DNA of 64,000 nt from Amphibalanus amphitrite (lineage: Eukaryota; Arthropoda; Thecostraca; Balanomorpha; Balanidae). A model generated the notes under the pieces. It had not been told where the DNA came from. It saw only the letters and a list, made by a program, of their open reading frames with translations, and did no database searches. The position numbers were made by a program, and so were the translations under genes. Positions 60,651 through 64,000 of this stretch are shown piece after piece. The stretch is from positions 248,001 to 312,000 of the forward strand of contig NW_024881534.1 in NCBI RefSeq assembly GCF_019059575.1. Reading direction: 5' to 3'. The first letter of the stretch is position 1; each line of letters starts with the position of its first letter.

Positions 60651-63600
60651 TCACACTGGACGTCCATAATGCAGCGCGCTTTGGACGCCATAAATTCCGA
60701 CAGCCTTCATCAATCACTAATCATAGCTCTCAGCGCAACGGGTGCCTGGCGTTCGACCTTTTGCTTGATGCAGCATAACGTTCATTTCTCAGGATATCTG
60801 TACGAGCACCCGGGCTTGATGTGTTGTGCTGTGCTTATTTTTCGTGGAGTGCACGGCATTTCGTTATGTAACGTGTGCTCTCGGTTAGTTCTTTAACCTC
60901 ACGTTATGGGAAATCCGTCTGGAGAGAATGTATGGAAGTCGGTGATAAATTATCAAGATGTTCGGGCATTCATGCGCCCGCGGCTTGGTGATGCGCTATA
61001 TCTGTTGTCGGCTCCGAATGCTGTCTCCGTCATGCGAAGTGGATATTTAGCATCTCTGTGACGCATGTTGTATCATCATCAGCCGAACCGAATGATCGTT
61101 GCCATTGCGGCGCCACCGACCGGCGATCGAGACGTCATAAGGAAACTGCACCTCGTGCTAGTGACGCCCGCGGGCGCCCTCGGCGGACACAGACACCCCC
61201 GGGCGCTGCGGCCATGAGCGGGCGCGCACGTGAGCTGGTCGGCCCGTCCGGCCGCGCCGCTGAGCTAATTAGTGACACACAAGTCTCTCCACCTGCACGG
61301 CCCGGTAAAATAGAGCTCATTATGGCGTGATAAATTAATGAACAAATTGCAAACAGCGCGCCGCCCCGTTACGGCCGGCAGAGGCGGCGGCGGACGGCGA
61401 TCGCCGCCGTGGGCGGGGCCTGGCGACTGATGGCGTGACGTCACGACAACTGATGTGACGTGACGATGACGTGACGCCGTCGGACACGAGCCGGCCGGCG
61501 GCGTGACGGCGCCGGCGTCACGCCGTCGTGACGGCGGCGATGGCGCTGCGGCGCGGCGAGTCACGCCGGACGCCGCCGTCGCTTCCCGTGAGAACGAGCG
61601 GCGCTGTTCGGAGCCGTCTGCGGCCCGGCGCCGGTGCCGCTCGCTGCTGCAGTGCAGGTAGCGGCGCCGTGGTGCTGCACCGGCCGGCGGCGGGCTGTGG
61701 GGCTCCGCCGCCCCGCTGTGTGGCTGTCGCCGGCGGCGGCGGTGGCTTATTGCCCGCCGCTGCAACCGGACATGGGCGGACCGCGGACGGAGAGATCTCG
61801 CCGCGAGATGGCCGGCTAAATAAACTATACGGGCCGTAATTAGATGGGGGCCATCCGCATTCATAAACGTGGGGAAAATAATAAAGAACGAAGATACACA
61901 GGACGGTGTGATGGAGAATGTGATGGATGTTATGTCAACTTTGGTGTGGATAGTTTCTTGTAAAGTATTCTTTTTTTTCTTTTCTTTTTTTCTTTTGCTT
62001 CCGACGGGCTACAGCCCTATAGTCGGGGAAGAAACGTTCTGTCTAAAACTCCCGCTCAACCTGTGCAGTGTGCATGCGAGTACTTTGACGATGCCTTTCC
62101 ACTTAATTATAAAAATGTGCTATATGTTTTAAGACTGTAGAGATGATTCAATTTCTTAGCGTTGAAACTGGCTACCACATTGGTAGCATCAGCAAATAAC
62201 CAATTCCAACTAGCAAGAAGATAGATTGATAAATATAATTTGCACACGTCTCTCGACCATCTGATTGCCGAAGTTAACCTTAAATTGGGTACAGCTTCTG
62301 CCCGCCACACACATTGGAAAACGCTGAGTCCTCAACTTTCGACTATTAACACAAGTTTGTCGCTAAAAAAGAAAAACTCATCGGACGCAAACACTGGTGG
62401 GTCCGGTCGGTTCCACATTAATCAGACGGTTTGTGAACGGTCCCGGTTATCACATTGTCACGGCGATGGTGGTTACGACCTAACTTTGGCAGAGTGAAGT
62501 CGCGAATTGTTCATCCTCACATATGCACCAACAACCAAATGCGCAATTCGTTACACCCGCGTGTTCACGCGTTTGTTTGAGAAAGTAAATTTCGAGATGG
62601 TGTGTTCACTAACTATGTGAACGAATAAGAGCATGAAAAGTTAAAAGGTAGCGAGTAGCGTTGCGTATAACGTCTGCGCTCTTCCTTGACCCCGCGCATT
62701 TTTCTTGGTCAGTCCGACCTCACCTCAATCTAAGTCCATGAAACCTAATTTCGAAGCGATGGATAGGCTGGTCAGTAATTGAACCATTCGTTATAAGGCC
62801 GTGCCATTTCAACTAAGTGACATTTGCATTTGCATTATGCATTTCCATTTTGCAGTTTGCTCTACTTTGCACACTACAATGAGCATTCCACCGTTCCTTA
62901 TCAGAAAACTTTGCTCCTTGCCGCTTTGCTGCTCCATGAGCCGGGATGAAATGGTCTGTGTTTGACTGGAGTGGCTTTGGACTAATCTTGCCACCGGGAC
63001 CACTCTTGCCATGCTGGCAAAATAATGACCGAACCATGGGCCTGCCGCCGGCCGTGGTGCGTTAATTTCATACGACTTGAATGAATCTGGCCCGAGGCCT
63101 CAGCTTAGTTTGCTATGTGGGGACAGGGATTATGCTATGGGCAAAATGAATATGTGTGCTAGTAATAATAGCCTCACTAGACACACCGGTGCATTAGAAA
63201 GCAATGACTTAAACCAACTAAAGCGGACAACGTCAATAGATTCGCATGCTTCATTTAACCACTTACAAATTCATCACTTATTTTAGTGCGGGTGCCGAAA
63301 AATAGAAATAGTTTAATAATAAACAGAAAGGGTAAAGATAATAGAAGGAAATGTTTTTACATGAGCTTCACTTGTGTTATGCCACATTGAAATCCTGAGA
63401 TAAATTGTGCGATGCAGGCAGGAGGCGGGAGCTCGGTTGAGCCCTGTAAGCCTTTGGCGCACGGCACCGGGTCGCCGGGTTCCGTGTAATGTCGCACATC
63501 CATTTTGGTCCGGTCCAGTTATAGAGCGCCCCCGAGAGTGGCATTTCTCGCAGTCGACGTCCGCCGGTGCGCAGCCTTTCCGACCTCGAGGCCGTAAATC

Positions 63601-64000
63601 AGTGAGCCGCGCGCCGGCCACGCAGCCTGGCTGGGTGACACGCCGGAGGACCGCCTGCTGCCTGTCGCTGGGAGCCGCGCCGCCCGCCGGCCGCCCTCAC
63701 GGTGTCGCCGCGGAGATGAGACCCGCCCCCGCCCCGACCGCCACGCCAGCGTAACGCCTACTCTCCGCCCACACACTCCCATCCTGTCCTCTTGGGTCCA
63801 GCGACCGCCCGATCCTCTCCCCGTCTCCCGCCCCATCTTCCTCCGCTGCACTCCGCTCCTGTCAGTGTCGTTCAGCCGGTGAGGCTTCCTCTGGATCCGG
63901 TGTCATGCGCTGTAACATCGGTGGTTTCTGGCCCCAGTGCGTAATGGACGTTGGTTGGTCTTGATGTCATGAATTAACTGCCAAATTGATGAGGAGGTCC
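60651..64000. other. Eph intron, last part of the window
   Basis: No exon recognised. CpG-rich patches lie at 61080-61290, at 61370-61830 with repeated TGACGTGACG and GGCGGCGG words, and at 63420-63760. A T-rich run lies at 61968-61995. The remainder is unique AT-rich DNA. The window ends inside this intron. Confidence 0.5.

Noticed and set aside
56126-64000. Further Eph exons (rest of the ligand-binding domain, cysteine-rich region, kinase)
   Set aside because: No frame shows the expected Trp/Cys pattern of the next large Eph exon. It must lie beyond the window.

Overview
The window is nuclear DNA of an invertebrate animal. Genes are split into small exons with GT-AG introns of up to about 24 kb, most DNA is non-coding, and non-autonomous DNA transposons, minisatellites and CT microsatellites are abundant. 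Both recognisable genes are animal genes. Their sequences and the repeat style suggest an arthropod, perhaps a crustacean, but that assignment is low confidence.

Gene 1 (556-26663, + strand) is a complete three-exon chondroitin sulfate N-acetylgalactosaminyltransferase (CSGALNACT family). Exon 1 encodes the cytoplasmic tail and membrane anchor, exon 2 a short stem piece, and exon 3 the catalytic domain. All junction phases agree, giving 493 residues. Gene 2 starts downstream on the same strand. Its signal-peptide exon (47773-47860) and next exon (56046-56125) join in frame to give the start of an Eph receptor tyrosine kinase ligand-binding domain. The rest of that gene lies beyond the window. 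A GC-rich exon-like segment with an inverted CCAAT box near 33.7 kb may be its first non-coding exon.

The 24-kb first intron of gene 1 is almost a museum of transposons. The main one is a 13.7-kb element at 7888-21587. It has matching inverted ends, a perfect 9-bp target duplication, and two oppositely oriented arms built from a roughly 478-bp monomer (about 4 copies on the left, 21 on the right). This is the architecture of a foldback (FB/Mutator-like) transposon, here grown to satellite size. A hAT element carrying a roughly 20-bp minisatellite sits inside its long arm with a perfect 8-bp duplication, and a sister hAT element lies at 36868-38514. Other elements are a nested hAT / TA-element / SINE / MITE stack at 3636-6412 and four members of a TTAA-targeting family (1967, 22023, 28169, 37528) with poly-G hairpins at both ends.

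Between and after the two genes there is mostly unrecognised intergenic and intronic DNA: GC-rich patches, two long CT tracts (41.1 and 50.3 kb), a long-TIR MITE (35936-36365), tandem repeats and an unusual pair of perfect palindromes (50.8 kb). The two genes have no evident functional coupling beyond both acting at or toward the cell surface. No tRNA or rRNA gene, CRISPR array, virus-derived element or transposase gene was recognised.
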